64,000 nucleotides of DNA. Origin: Leptospira dzoumogneensis (GTDB lineage: Bacteria; Spirochaetota; Leptospiria; Leptospirales; Leptospiraceae). Positions 26,576 through 35,457 of the stretch are shown here, piece after piece. A program made the position numbers and the translations under genes. The DNA is taken from NCBI RefSeq assembly GCF_004770895.1, contig NZ_RQHS01000005.1, forward strand, positions 620,001 through 684,000, read 5' to 3'. How positions within the stretch are numbered: the first letter of the stretch is position 1; the number at the start of each line of letters is the position of its first letter. The notes below the pieces were generated by a model. The model made no database searches. It saw nothing but the letters and a program-made list of their open reading frames with translations, and was not told where the DNA came from.

Positions 26576-27272
26576 AATATTGTCCTATCGATCTGAAATA
26601 ATCCCCTAAAAGAGAATCCACTTCTTCAAAGGAAGAATATCCTTTAGTCAGAATTCCCCTGTCCAAACCGTCTGAAAACACCAAACAAGGAAAACCGGTT
26701 ACGCCTAATATATATCCGTAATTGAAATCGTTTCTGGTTTCTAATAGGGTTTCTTCTCTATTGTACAATTCTTTAAATTCATCTAAAGGAAGTGAAAGTT
26801 CGGAAGCGATCTCTGCATACGTTTCGAAACTGCTTGGGTCTTTCCCCTTGGAGTGAAAACTCTCTAGTAGTTTATCTAAAAATGAAAAGGACAGAGTCGG
26901 GTCGATCCTTTGTGCCGTGATGACCGCTCTTGAGCCGGGCTCGGAATCGTATTTTATATTTCTATTTTGTAGAATATCATAGTGGAAACTTCTTTTAGAG
27001 ATCCTTTCCACTTCCTTCCAAAGATATTTTAGTTTTTCAGTAACATCTTCGGTGAAGTCTTCCACTTCGGGACCGTATTTTAATCCGCCCAGTACTAATG
27101 TGAATTCTATCTTGTCAGAATATTTTTCCCTGATCTTCTCGAAAACGGGAGAGAAGCCGTAACACCAGGCACAAATAGGATCGGCTACGTATAGGATGGA
27201 ATGTTTTGTATCCGGGCGTTTGAATTCTAGGCTCACAGATAACAGAGATAATTCTTCTTTTAACTTTTCCAA
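26574..27272 (-). CDS. DsbA-family (FrnE-like) thiol oxidoreductase
   Basis: Up to 232 residues with a thioredoxin fold: strand HSILYVADP, active site CAWC in PICAWCYGFSPV, a helical insertion, and the cis-proline segment VTGFPCLVF near the C-terminus. The CAWCYG motif is like FrnE and cytoplasmic DsbA-family proteins. No signal peptide is seen, so it is likely cytoplasmic. The start is uncertain: TTG at 27272 follows an in-frame stop directly and has no ribosome binding site; an in-frame GTG about 13 codons in (MSLEFKRP) is an alternative. Confidence 0.82.
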   Translation of the reverse strand: MEKLKEELSLLSVSLEFKRPDTKHSILYVADPICAWCYGFSPVFEKIREKYSDKIEFTLVLGGLKYGPEVEDFTEDVTEKLKYLWKEVERISKRSFHYDILQNRNIKYDSEPGSRAVITAQRIDPTLSFSFLDKLLESFHSKGKDPSSFETYAEIASELSLPLDEFKELYNREETLLETRNDFNYGYILGVTGFPCLVFSDGLDRGILTKGYSSFEEVDSLLGDYFRSIGQY

Positions 27273-27274
27273 CT

Positions 27275-27300
27275 AAAAAAGGCGGGAACATGTCCCGCCT
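27275..27300 (-). terminator. Rho-independent terminator of the small membrane protein gene
   Basis: GGCGGGA (27281-27287) and TCCCGCC (27293-27299) form a GC-rich stem. Reading leftward, the stem is followed by six T residues. It ends the transcript of the gene at 27331-27615 just before the DsbA-like gene starts. Confidence 0.85.
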
Positions 27301-27330
27301 TCCATTCCTTTTCAAATAGGAGGATCCTTT

Positions 27331-27615
27331 TTAGATTTCGTTCGGGTGTTTGACGTAGTAGAGCGACAGCCATACTACCCCGAAAAGTACCCCCGCGTAA
27401 GCTAGGATCGCAGTTGCGATGTCAATCATAGGAAGAACTGCTGCTATAGGCGTAACTTTAACTGCAGTAATCTTCGTAGCTTCACCAAGAATTAGGAAAA
27501 GACCTCCCAATCCTATTAGGTGATAGCGATTCATCGCATCCTTGGATACTCGGGCAAACCGGGCAAACACAGGAACAGCCAAAAGCGCTAATGCGAAGAT
27601 GGTCACTGTATCCAT
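27331..27615 (-). CDS. Small membrane protein of unknown function (94 aa)
   Basis: Three hydrophobic segments: [34 protein letters not shown] and [19 protein letters not shown]. Two ATG codons lie close together. AAGGAGGT abuts the first (27621) and is seven bases from the second (27615), so the second is the better start, beginning [11 protein letters not shown]. The ribosome binding site is unusually strong. It is monocistronic with its own terminator. I do not recognise the family. Confidence 0.7.
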   Translation of the reverse strand: MDTVTIFALALLAVPVFARFARVSKDAMNRYHLIGLGGLFLILGEATKITAVKVTPIAAVLPMIDIATAILAYAGVLFGVVWLSLYYVKHPNEI

Positions 27616-27778
27616 GTTCATACCTCCTTAAGGTACTAGGTTAGACCGATGAGTGGGTTCGCACATTTCACAAGAGTTGAAAAATTATTTTAAAAAAACG
27701 TCATGTAATATAACGAGTGGTTAATAATAATTTTAGAGTTATAGTTCTTAAGGGTTAAATCATATTTTTATTGTATGT

Positions 27779-27916
27779 ATCACGTAAGTGATGATCCATC
27801 TCCCGCGCGCGGAATTATATTTAGTATATTATTATATACTAAATTATATGAATTTTTGTTTAAGTGTGGAAGGTCCGCTGTTGGGGGATGGTCGGCGCCA
27901 GCGGGCCTTCTTCTTT
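27779..27916 (+). other. Cluster of inverted repeats upstream of the DUF2817 gene
   Basis: Three structures lie in tandem: ATCAC-GTAA-GTGAT at 27779-27792; ATTTAGTATAT-TATT-ATATACTAAAT starting at 27819; and a 12-base GC-rich stem GAAGGTCCGCTG (27869-27880) with CAGCGGGCCTTC (27899-27910), followed by TTCTTTT. The last looks like a terminator or attenuator. The open frame crosses all three, but this part is probably untranslated leader. Confidence 0.5.
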
Positions 27917-29134
27917 TCATCGAATCGTAATCTAAAGGTAAAATTTTTTTTTGGACCGGAAAACGGCGTTAAGTATGTTCGTGATTCAGTGGACGTATTA
28001 TCGTACTATTTGGAAACCTACGAAGCCTGTAGAAAGGCCTTCTTATCCTACAAAAAGCAGTTAAAATCCAAGTTTGAACGTTTCGACTATGAATGTTTGG
28101 AGATCCCTAAAGACGGGGGAGAATTGGATGTCTATTATTTGGGAGAAAAGAAGAAGCCTGCAAAACGTCTAGTAATCATGAGTTCAGGCATCCATGGAGT
28201 GGAGGGATTTGCAGGTTCCGCATTCCAACGCAGATGGATCGAAGAATTCCTGCTGGATGATAAAAGCACTTATAAACTTCCTAAAAATTCGGACTTTCTG
28301 ATCTTACATGGGATCAATGCCCACGGTTTCAAAAACTTTCTGAGAGTGAACGAAAGTAATGTGGACCTAAATCGTAACTTCGCATTAAAAAGGGAAAAAC
28401 TTCATAAGAAGTTCAAAAACAAAAAGTACAGAAAGATCCAAAGTTTTTTAAACCCAGGTTCCGAGTTCGGTAATTTTTTATTCGAGTATATATTCTTCAT
28501 CATCCGGTTTTTAGGAGTGGTGATCCGTTTCGGTGCAAAATACGTTTTGGACGCTGCTGTAAATGGTCAGTATGAATTTCCCAAAGGGATCTATTACGGA
28601 GGCAGAAAGCCTGAACCTGTAGTTCGAGTTTTGAGAAAGTATTTTAAAAAAGTTTTAAAACCTTATGATCGTATTTTGATCCTGGATTTCCATACAGGTT
28701 ACGGGGCGAAAAACGGTCTTAGCCTGATGCATAATGCAGAACCCGGTTCTAGGACGGATAAAAATCTCAAAAAAGTTTTCGGTGATTTCGGTCTTCTTCT
28801 GAACGAAGGAGAAGAGGACTTTTATAGGACCTCGGGCGATTTTACGGATTTTTTCGGTAAAATTTTGGCGAAAGAAAAAGATCTATTTCCTATTACCGTT
28901 GAGCTGGGAACATTCGGGAATCTGAATGTAATGGGTGCTATCCGCGGGAGTTTCTTGATGATCAGCGAGAATCGTATCCGTTTTCACGGTTCCAAATCAG
29001 AATTAGAAGCTGATAAGGTAAGGGAAGAATTTAAACAAATGTTCTATCCGAACCGGGAAGATTGGAGACTGGCCGCAATGGATCATGTTTTCGGAATTGT
29101 TCCGGAAGCGATTACCAGATTTTCTAAATTATAA
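27788..29134 (+). CDS. DUF2817 (M14-like metallopeptidase superfamily) protein; start uncertain
   Basis: The longest frame gives 448 residues, but the first 65 or so lie over stem-loop structures and read like noise. An in-frame GTG at 27989 gives a more natural start for the family, although it has no strong ribosome binding site. The core reads VIMSSGIHGVEGFAGSA, FLILHGINAHGF, NESNVDLNRNF, ILDFHTGYGAKNG and FPITVELGTFG. The GIHGVEG, VDLNRNF and LDFHTG motifs hold the His, Asp/Asn/Arg and His expected of M14-type zinc carboxypeptidase folds. No signal peptide is visible. The substrate is unknown. Confidence 0.8.
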   Translation: MMIHLPRAELYLVYYYILNYMNFCLSVEGPLLGDGRRQRAFFFSSNRNLKVKFFFGPENGVKYVRDSVDVLSYYLETYEACRKAFLSYKKQLKSKFERFDYECLEIPKDGGELDVYYLGEKKKPAKRLVIMSSGIHGVEGFAGSAFQRRWIEEFLLDDKSTYKLPKNSDFLILHGINAHGFKNFLRVNESNVDLNRNFALKREKLHKKFKNKKYRKIQSFLNPGSEFGNFLFEYIFFIIRFLGVVIRFGAKYVLDAAVNGQYEFPKGIYYGGRKPEPVVRVLRKYFKKVLKPYDRILILDFHTGYGAKNGLSLMHNAEPGSRTDKNLKKVFGDFGLLLNEGEEDFYRTSGDFTDFFGKILAKEKDLFPITVELGTFGNLNVMGAIRGSFLMISENRIRFHGSKSELEADKVREEFKQMFYPNREDWRLAAMDHVFGIVPEAITRFSKL

Positions 29135-29136
29135 TC

Positions 29137-30900
29137 CTAAACCCTGTCTACGATCAGCAAAGTAACATCATCTTCGAAATCGGATCTATGGCAATAGGTC
29201 CTGCATTCCTTGATCAAACTTTCCGCAGCTTCCGCTGAATGGGACTGGGAATGGTTTCGAACAGCCAGGGTAAGCAAGTCTTCGCTGTATCTTCTGGTTC
29301 TGTCCGAGTTAGAATGTTCAGTGAGTCCGTCCGTATATAATACCAATCTATCTTGAGGCTGGAAGGAAGTTACATATTCTTCGAAGAATAGATCAGGGAT
29401 CACTCCGACTAGTTTTCCTTTGGTTTCTAGATGTAAGGAACTTCCTTCCGATTTTCTAAATAGGATAGGAGGATTATGGCCCGCATTCGTATAGGACATC
29501 GTATTTGTGCCTGTATGAATGATCGCATAAAAAGCAGTTAGAAAATTTCCCGCTAATTTATTATACAATGCATAGTTGAGTGCAGTGAAAAATTTGGAAG
29601 GACTTCCTAATGTTTCCGGGTCGAATGTGCTTACTACAGTGTGAATGACTGTGGCTACGACGGAAGCGGAAAGTCCATGGCCGGAAACATCCGCGATCAG
29701 AACCGCACTTCGATTTTCATCCAGTTTTAGAATATTATAAAAATCTCCGCCTACATTATCGTAAGGGATATGCTGCACTCCAAACTCCAATCCTCCCACA
29801 TAAGGAAGACTGGAAGGAAGTATCTTGTGCATTACTTCTCTCGCGCGTTTTAGTTCCCTATCCGTATCCAAAACTTTATGGAATAGGTCCGCGTTTTTGA
29901 TGGTGACGCTGAGCCTGTTTGCGATCGCGCCTAACATTTCCAGATCAGCGTGTGTGAATGCAAATCCAGAGTATTTATTATTTACGCTGATCACTCCCAA
30001 TAATTCTCCTCTGAAAAGTAAAGGAGCCGAGATAAGCGAGTTTGCCTCGAATTTATATTTAGCACTTTTATCGTATCTTGGGTCTTCGTCCAGGTTTTGG
30101 ATGAGTAAACTTTGTTTTTCCTTTGCGACCCAGCCTGAAATTCCTTCTCCATAAGGGACTTGTATATTATGGATCGCTTCTTCCGGAATTCCTCTGGCAG
30201 CTAAAACCCTCAGTACTTCCAAGGTAGGGTCTGCAATATAGATGGTGCCTGCTTTTGCTTCTAAGAATTCGAGCACCTTATCTAAAAGCCAATTTCCCAA
30301 TTCGTGAATACTCTTTTCTGCGACCGTTAATTTTTCGAATTCGTATAGTAGTCTGAGCTCCAACACCCTCTTCTTTAGAGTTTCATGAGCCTGAGCATTT
30401 TTGATCGCGATTGCGGCCATCTCGGAAAGTGAATTGAGTACCTCTACATCCGAGGCTTCGAAACTTCTGTTGTCCGACTTGTTCAGAATTTCCAGAGTCC
30501 CGATCACCTTGTCCGCAATGTATAAAGGAACACATGCAAGTGATCTGGTCCTAAATCCCGTTTTTTGATCCAAGGCAGGATTAAATCTCGGGTCAGTGTA
30601 AGCATCTTCCAGTATGATCGCTTTTTTCTCTTTGGCGACCCAGCCTGCGATTCCCTGTCCAGGTTCCAGCCTTGCGTATTTTTGGACGATCTCTCCTTTT
30701 TCTCCCAAGGCGACTTCGCAGTATAAAAATCCGTCCTTCTCCTCTAAAAGAAATAGGGAGCTTGCTTCCGCTTCCAACAGATCTTTGGAATACAACATGA
30801 TCAAAGGTAGAAGTTGGTAAAGGTCCAGGTTAGCGTTTAGGATCGTACTCGTGTTCAGTAGGCTTTTGTATTTTCTGGCTTCCGAGTCAATGGTGGACAT
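29137..30900 (-). CDS. GAF-GAF-PP2C (SpoIIE/RsbU-type) serine/threonine phosphatase
   Basis: About 587 residues from the ATG at 30900 (MSTIDSEARKYKSLLNTS). The frame extends upstream to 31050, but that part reads poorly and would collide with the divergent gene. GAF domains occupy about 25-170 and 200-338, each with a GWVAKEK segment. The phosphatase domain (about 370-585) has the metal-binding GGDFYNI (Asp386 region), IADVSGHGLSASVV (Asp404 region), YTDGLTE and DDVTLLIV. Such proteins dephosphorylate anti-sigma antagonists (STAS) in partner-switch pathways. No partner genes are adjacent; a lone STAS gene lies at 50839. It is convergent with the DUF2817 gene. Confidence 0.9.
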   Translation of the reverse strand: MSTIDSEARKYKSLLNTSTILNANLDLYQLLPLIMLYSKDLLEAEASSLFLLEEKDGFLYCEVALGEKGEIVQKYARLEPGQGIAGWVAKEKKAIILEDAYTDPRFNPALDQKTGFRTRSLACVPLYIADKVIGTLEILNKSDNRSFEASDVEVLNSLSEMAAIAIKNAQAHETLKKRVLELRLLYEFEKLTVAEKSIHELGNWLLDKVLEFLEAKAGTIYIADPTLEVLRVLAARGIPEEAIHNIQVPYGEGISGWVAKEKQSLLIQNLDEDPRYDKSAKYKFEANSLISAPLLFRGELLGVISVNNKYSGFAFTHADLEMLGAIANRLSVTIKNADLFHKVLDTDRELKRAREVMHKILPSSLPYVGGLEFGVQHIPYDNVGGDFYNILKLDENRSAVLIADVSGHGLSASVVATVIHTVVSTFDPETLGSPSKFFTALNYALYNKLAGNFLTAFYAIIHTGTNTMSYTNAGHNPPILFRKSEGSSLHLETKGKLVGVIPDLFFEEYVTSFQPQDRLVLYTDGLTEHSNSDRTRRYSEDLLTLAVRNHSQSHSAEAAESLIKECRTYCHRSDFEDDVTLLIVDRV

Positions 30901-31020
30901 AGATGGGGCAAGACTCTCACGGATCGGAAAGTAAGTCAACGGATTGTCGTTTTCTGTCGGAACAAAATGTGAGAAAGGGGTTTTTTGGAGGAACTCCGGC
31001 CCTTTTTTTCGGTCGGATAT

Positions 31021-32268
31021 ATGAGTCTGGCAATGGAGTTCGATTTGCAAAGGTTAGTGATTTTTCTCAGTGTTTTTACCGTAATTCTTTTGATAGGTTA
31101 TTCCTATGCGACTAGTCGTTTGATCGCACCTTTCGAACTTGGAACTTTTCAGAAGGTTTCTCTTTGGATCGGAGTGGTTTTTCTGGTCCTTCTCACCCCT
31201 AGCGCTTATCTTTTAAGTTTATTTTTTAGGGAAACCCGATGGCAAAAGTTCTGGGCGTACTCCGCTTTTACCACTTTGGGATTTGCTACCATTCTTGTTT
31301 CTTTTGTGGTCTTTAAGGATCTGGGAAACTTGGCTTGGAAAGGTGTTATCTATCTTTCGGACCTTCTACAATCCAAAAGTATTTCTGTCGCATCAGCCGA
31401 AACCGAGGTATTATTCGGATCGGAAAGATTCGGAAGAGCGGATTTTTTAGCCAGGTTCTCTTCCTTTGCCCTTTTGGGACTCGCAGGCGGATTAACTGCT
31501 TTCGGATTTTACCAGGCCAAAAAAACTCCCACTGTCAAACACGTTAAGATCAAGGTAAAAGATCTGCCCGACGGTCTGCACGGTTTTAAGATCGCTCAAC
31601 TTTCGGATATACATATAGGTCCTACGATCAAAGGGAATTTTTTAGAAGGTGTGGTATCTAAAACAAATTCTCTGGAACCGGATCTGGTTGCGATCACCGG
31701 AGACTTGGTGGATGGAACCGTAAACATGCTTAAACATCATGTTTCTCCTCTGAAAGATCTGGAATCCAAATACGGCACATTTTTCGTGACCGGGAACCAT
31801 GAGTATTATTCTGGAGTGATCGCCTGGATCAGAGAATTGGAAGATCTTGGGATCAATGTATTATTAAATCAGAATAAACTAATAGATCATAACGGTGCGA
31901 AGATCGCAGTCGCAGGTGTGACCGATTATAAGGCTCATACTGTGATCCCCGGTCATAGAACCGATCCTAAACAAGCTTCTCTCGGAACGGAGGACGCTCA
32001 TTATAAGGTCTTACTTGCTCACCAACCTAATTCGATTTTTGAAGCTGCGAAAGTAGGATACGATCTTCAACTCTCCGGACATACTCATGGGGGTCAATAT
32101 TTTCCCGGTAATGTGTTCATTCATCTATTCCAAAAGTTTGTGGCCGGTCTTAACAAATGGGAAGATACCCAACTTTACGTGAGTAGAGGAACGGGATATT
32201 GGGGACCTCCTATAAGAATAGGCGCTCCTTCCGAGATCACTCTGCTTGTTTTGGAAAAACAGTCTTAG
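31021..32268 (+). CDS. Membrane-anchored metallophosphoesterase
   Basis: About 415 residues from the ATG at 31021; an in-frame TTG at 30985 is less likely. Four hydrophobic segments occupy residues 10-165. The calcineurin-like domain then has IAQLSDIHIG (Asp196, His198), AITGDLVDG (Asp228), VTGNHEYYSG (Asn259, His260), LLAHQP and LSGHTHGGQYFP. This is the complete dimetal site of the YkuE/YaeI-type phosphoesterases, some of which act on lipids. It is divergent from the GAF-PP2C gene. Confidence 0.88.
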   Translation: MSLAMEFDLQRLVIFLSVFTVILLIGYSYATSRLIAPFELGTFQKVSLWIGVVFLVLLTPSAYLLSLFFRETRWQKFWAYSAFTTLGFATILVSFVVFKDLGNLAWKGVIYLSDLLQSKSISVASAETEVLFGSERFGRADFLARFSSFALLGLAGGLTAFGFYQAKKTPTVKHVKIKVKDLPDGLHGFKIAQLSDIHIGPTIKGNFLEGVVSKTNSLEPDLVAITGDLVDGTVNMLKHHVSPLKDLESKYGTFFVTGNHEYYSGVIAWIRELEDLGINVLLNQNKLIDHNGAKIAVAGVTDYKAHTVIPGHRTDPKQASLGTEDAHYKVLLAHQPNSIFEAAKVGYDLQLSGHTHGGQYFPGNVFIHLFQKFVAGLNKWEDTQLYVSRGTGYWGPPIRIGAPSEITLLVLEKQS

Positions 32269-32324
32269 AACTTTATTGACATTCTGATCTTCCCGGGCTC
32301 TATGTAGGGAATCCGGGATCCAGA

Positions 32325-32897
32325 ATGGTCAAAAAAATTTTCAGTTCGATTGTATTATCCTTATTCTTCTCATCCGTCTCCTTCTTCTTTTCCGATTGTT
32401 CCAAACCAAAACCAAAGTCCAACCCAGAGATCGAAAGACTAAAACCAAAAAAGAAAGCGGACGATAGGGACCAGGACTCGGATATTTCTTCCAGAGAATA
32501 TTTCGATGAGGACGCGGATGGTAAACCTATTGAAAGAAAATCGGAACCAACTCCTGCAGTAAGTTTAAGATCTTTTGCAAACGGTTCTCCCGGATGTAAA
32601 AAAGGAAATTGTAAGAATGGAGAAGGTGTTTATGTTTATGATACAAAAGATGTCTACTCCGGCAGATTTTCAGGAGAGATGAGAGAAGGTTGGGGGACCT
32701 TGGCTTATTCCGACGGAGATAGATACGAAGGAAATTGGTCGGAAGATAAAAAATCGGGCGCAGGACGTTATGTGTTTCGGGATGGTTCCGTTTTTAGCGG
32801 ATCATTTACTGCTGAAGGTAATGGGAACGGCAAGTATACCAAAGCAGGCAGAACGAATAAATGCAGATTAGAGAATCGAAAGCTATTCTGTAAATAA
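32325..32897 (+). CDS. MORN-repeat lipoprotein
   Basis: A 190-residue protein. The signal sequence ends SVSFFFSDC, a relaxed lipobox with Cys at about residue 25. A charged linker follows, then residues 100-175 hold MORN-type repeats (GEGVYVYDTKDVYSGRF, GWGTLAYSDGDRYEGNW, GAGRYVFRDGSVFSGSF). MORN repeats bind lipids or proteins; in spirochaetes such lipoproteins are probably envelope-attached. The specific role is unknown. Confidence 0.82.
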   Translation: MVKKIFSSIVLSLFFSSVSFFFSDCSKPKPKSNPEIERLKPKKKADDRDQDSDISSREYFDEDADGKPIERKSEPTPAVSLRSFANGSPGCKKGNCKNGEGVYVYDTKDVYSGRFSGEMREGWGTLAYSDGDRYEGNWSEDKKSGAGRYVFRDGSVFSGSFTAEGNGNGKYTKAGRTNKCRLENRKLFCK

Positions 32898-33042
32898 TTC
32901 ATATTAACCGATAATCCTTTCGGATGAGTTTATATAAATATTAATAAACGATTGTTCGATTATGATAGATCTCTTTTTTACAAGAGGTCTTGCTTTTCAA
33001 AAAAAGAGAGTTAGAATGTTCCATCGCAGGACGGAGGTCCTT

Positions 33043-33471
33043 ATGGAAAGATGGCATGATTGGTTAGAGACTCATCGGGATTGGTGGATCGATATGGTCC
33101 GCGTATATTTGGGTGGGGTTCTGGTGTATAAGGGACTTGCATTCCTTGCGGATACGGATGCTCTTATCCGACTCATGGAATTGAATAATGCTCCTTATGC
33201 TTCTACATTATTAGCTCATTATATAGTGATCGCTCACATTTGTGGTGGTGTGTTGCTGATGGTAGGACTTCTGACTAGATTCTCCGCGATTTTACAATTG
33301 CCTGTACTAGTCGGGGCCGTTTTGTTCATCCATGCAAGAGAAGGTTTTGTATCCGCAGGATCGAATTTGCCTTATGCATCCATGATCCTACTTTTACTTT
33401 TACACTTTTCTTTGTATGGATCGGGCCGTATCTCGGCGGATTTTTATATAGAAACACATAAGAGCGTTTAA
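33043..33471 (+). CDS. DoxX-family membrane protein
   Basis: A 142-residue protein with four membrane helices. The start at 33043 was chosen because GGAGG lies five bases before it; the longer frame from 32962 has a poor N-terminus. Motifs fit DoxX: VRVYLGGVLVYKGLAFL, HYIVIAHICGGVLLMVGLLTR, and LPYASMILLLLLHFSLYGSG. DoxX proteins are quinone-related or redox-associated integral membrane proteins. The function in this setting is unknown. It is convergent with the heme operon. Confidence 0.82.
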   Translation: MERWHDWLETHRDWWIDMVRVYLGGVLVYKGLAFLADTDALIRLMELNNAPYASTLLAHYIVIAHICGGVLLMVGLLTRFSAILQLPVLVGAVLFIHAREGFVSAGSNLPYASMILLLLLHFSLYGSGRISADFYIETHKSV

Positions 33472-33480
33472 AAGAAAGTT

Positions 33481-33513
33481 CGTTAGCTCTTTATAATATT
33501 CAAAGAGCTAACG
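33481..33513. terminator. Stem-loop between convergent doxX-like and hemS genes
   Basis: A perfect 12-base inverted repeat (CGTTAGCTCTTT / AAAGAGCTAACG) with a nine-base loop lies between two converging genes. Neither side has a long T run, but its place suggests a bidirectional terminator. Confidence 0.6.
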
Positions 33514-33527
33514 ATCCTATTTTGACT

Positions 33528-34613
33528 TCAGGCAGGTTCCGATACTTTGTCCAATAAACCTATCCAATCAGTCCTTTCCGGTTGTCCCGGTTTTCTTTTT
33601 CCGAAAAATTGAACGATCAATTCTCCATCCGCATCGTATACTTCCATAGAATGGATGACTCCGTCTTTAGAAGGTTTATCCACTATATAAACTTTAGAGA
33701 TCAGATCTGATCTTAAGTGTAGATTGAATTCCGGATCCAGAACATTCCACCAAGATTCTAAAACCTTAATATTGGTGACTTCTCCCGTATGGATCTGAAT
33801 GGATCCAGGGTTTCCTACGAAAACCATGATAGGGCTTCTGTCCAAGGAGGCAATTTCCAACATTCTTAATACCGCTTTAGGCTCTACTGTTTTGGTGAAT
33901 TTTCCATCGGCGAGCTCCATGGATTGGATCCTGGATACACCATGTTTTTTTAATAGAGAGAAAAATTCGTGAGTGTCTTCCAATTTTCCCCAGTCGCTCA
34001 AGAACTCTTCTTTGGTTTCCGGGCTGATCTCTTTTTTCTCAGGGACCTTGGTTTCCTTTTTGTTTTCGGAAGAGAATAAAGAGGAGAAGTCAGTAGATCC
34101 GTTCTTAAATTCAGATCTTAGTTTTTCCCAAGCGGATACGTTTGATCTGTCCGTGAGGAAAAGTTTGAACATCGCTTCTCCATTTTCATTGAAAAACTGA
34201 AAAGATCTTTGTGTGGAATCTTGTTTAGGTTCTTCTACTGCAAATCCGAATTTCCAAATTCCGGGGAAAAGTCTAAGATCGATATCTGTTCCAACGACTA
34301 GGATATGTCCAGGACCGGAACTTACTTTTTCGAATATTCCTTTTCTTTCATGTACGCAGGCTTCGTTGCGAGTAAGGACCATTACATGTCCTAATTCTCC
34401 GAATTTTGCGAATAATTCTCCCCAATTAGTTTGGAGGGAAGAAACTTGAGGGAATCCTTCCGCCTTGGAAATTTCGGAGGCAGCTAATAGTCCGCCTTCC
34501 GAGGTTTTGAGCTGGGAAGCGATCTCTCTTGCTCTAAGGCGAGGTTGTGTTTCTTTGATCTGTTTCCAATCTTTGATGATATTCTCGATCTCTAACGATT
34601 CAGCGATGGACAT
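33528..34613 (-). CDS. hemS: HemS/HmuS-family heme-handling protein
   Basis: A 361-residue protein made of two similar halves, as in HemS/HmuS. It begins MSIAESLEIENIIKDWK; the ATG at 34613 is preceded by AAAGGAG at nine bases and overlaps the end of hmuV by 14 bases. Features include ARARDIA-like RARAREIASQLKTSEGGLLAA, LGHVMVLTRNEACVHERKGIF, GPGHILVVGTDIDLRLFP, and in the second half SPIMVFVGNPGSIQIHTGEV. The family binds heme in the cytoplasm and either stores or degrades it. Last gene of the heme operon. Confidence 0.85.
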   Translation of the reverse strand: MSIAESLEIENIIKDWKQIKETQPRLRAREIASQLKTSEGGLLAASEISKAEGFPQVSSLQTNWGELFAKFGELGHVMVLTRNEACVHERKGIFEKVSSGPGHILVVGTDIDLRLFPGIWKFGFAVEEPKQDSTQRSFQFFNENGEAMFKLFLTDRSNVSAWEKLRSEFKNGSTDFSSLFSSENKKETKVPEKKEISPETKEEFLSDWGKLEDTHEFFSLLKKHGVSRIQSMELADGKFTKTVEPKAVLRMLEIASLDRSPIMVFVGNPGSIQIHTGEVTNIKVLESWWNVLDPEFNLHLRSDLISKVYIVDKPSKDGVIHSMEVYDADGELIVQFFGKRKPGQPERTDWIGLLDKVSEPA

Positions 34614-35457
34614 TTTCTTTGACTCCTTTAGCATCAATTATATAGGGTAGGCCGTTTATTTTATTCGGTTCTGCGGGACCGAGGGGGATTAGGTAATGCC
34701 CTCCTTCCGGGAAAGGGACCTTTTTGGTTCTTAATAGGAAATGTTCTAAAACAAATTCCTCATCCAGAATATTTTCAGGAACTCCGTCCGCTAGTATTTT
34801 ACCTTCTTTTAATACTGCAATCCGATCCGCGTATCTTAAAGCAAGGTTCAAGTCATGGAGAATACATAGAACCCCTCTTCCTTCTTTACTGAGTTGTTTT
34901 GCTTTTTCTAATAAAGAATGTATTCTGTTCGGATCTAGAGAAGCTCCCGGCTCATCTAAAAGAACATAACTTTCTCTTTGGGAGGGTTCCTTGTCCTGGA
35001 CCAAGACCCTTGCCATCTGGGTCCTTTGTTTTTCTCCGCCGGAAAGTTTATTATAAATTTGGAATCTTTCTCTTTCTCCCAGACGGACCGAATGAAATCC
35101 TTCCTCAACGATCCGGTCCTCTAAGGGTTTAGGAACCCTTAATTTAGAGCAGGACCTTCCCATTCTGACGATCTCGTCTGCGATAAACGGAAAATGGATC
35201 TCCGATTCTTGAGAAAGAACACTTCTTCTGAGCGCTAGATCTTCCGAATCGTATTCGGACAAAGGGATCCCATCCAATAGCACCAATCCTTTGTCCGGAG
35301 ATATTTCTCCTGAGAATAATTTTAATAAGGTGGATTTTCCCGCTCCATTCGGACCGAGCACGATCAAAAGTTCTCCAGGATACAAACTTAAGTTTACTCC
35401 TGATAATAAGAACCTTCCGCCTCTGGATAAGGAAATGTCCGATAATACTAGGCTCAT
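34600..35457 (-). CDS. hmuV: Heme ABC transporter ATP-binding protein
   Basis: A 285-residue ATPase of a type II siderophore/heme importer. Walker A is GPNGAGKS (35-42), the Q-loop RRSVLSQ, the signature LSGGEKQRTQMARVLVQ, Walker B YVLLDEP, and the D-loop SLDP. It overlaps hmuU by four bases. It powers the transfer of heme from HmuT through HmuU into the cytoplasm. Confidence 0.92.
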   Translation of the reverse strand: MSLVLSDISLSRGGRFLLSGVNLSLYPGELLIVLGPNGAGKSTLLKLFSGEISPDKGLVLLDGIPLSEYDSEDLALRRSVLSQESEIHFPFIADEIVRMGRSCSKLRVPKPLEDRIVEEGFHSVRLGERERFQIYNKLSGGEKQRTQMARVLVQDKEPSQRESYVLLDEPGASLDPNRIHSLLEKAKQLSKEGRGVLCILHDLNLALRYADRIAVLKEGKILADGVPENILDEEFVLEHFLLRTKKVPFPEGGHYLIPLGPAEPNKINGLPYIIDAKGVKENVHR

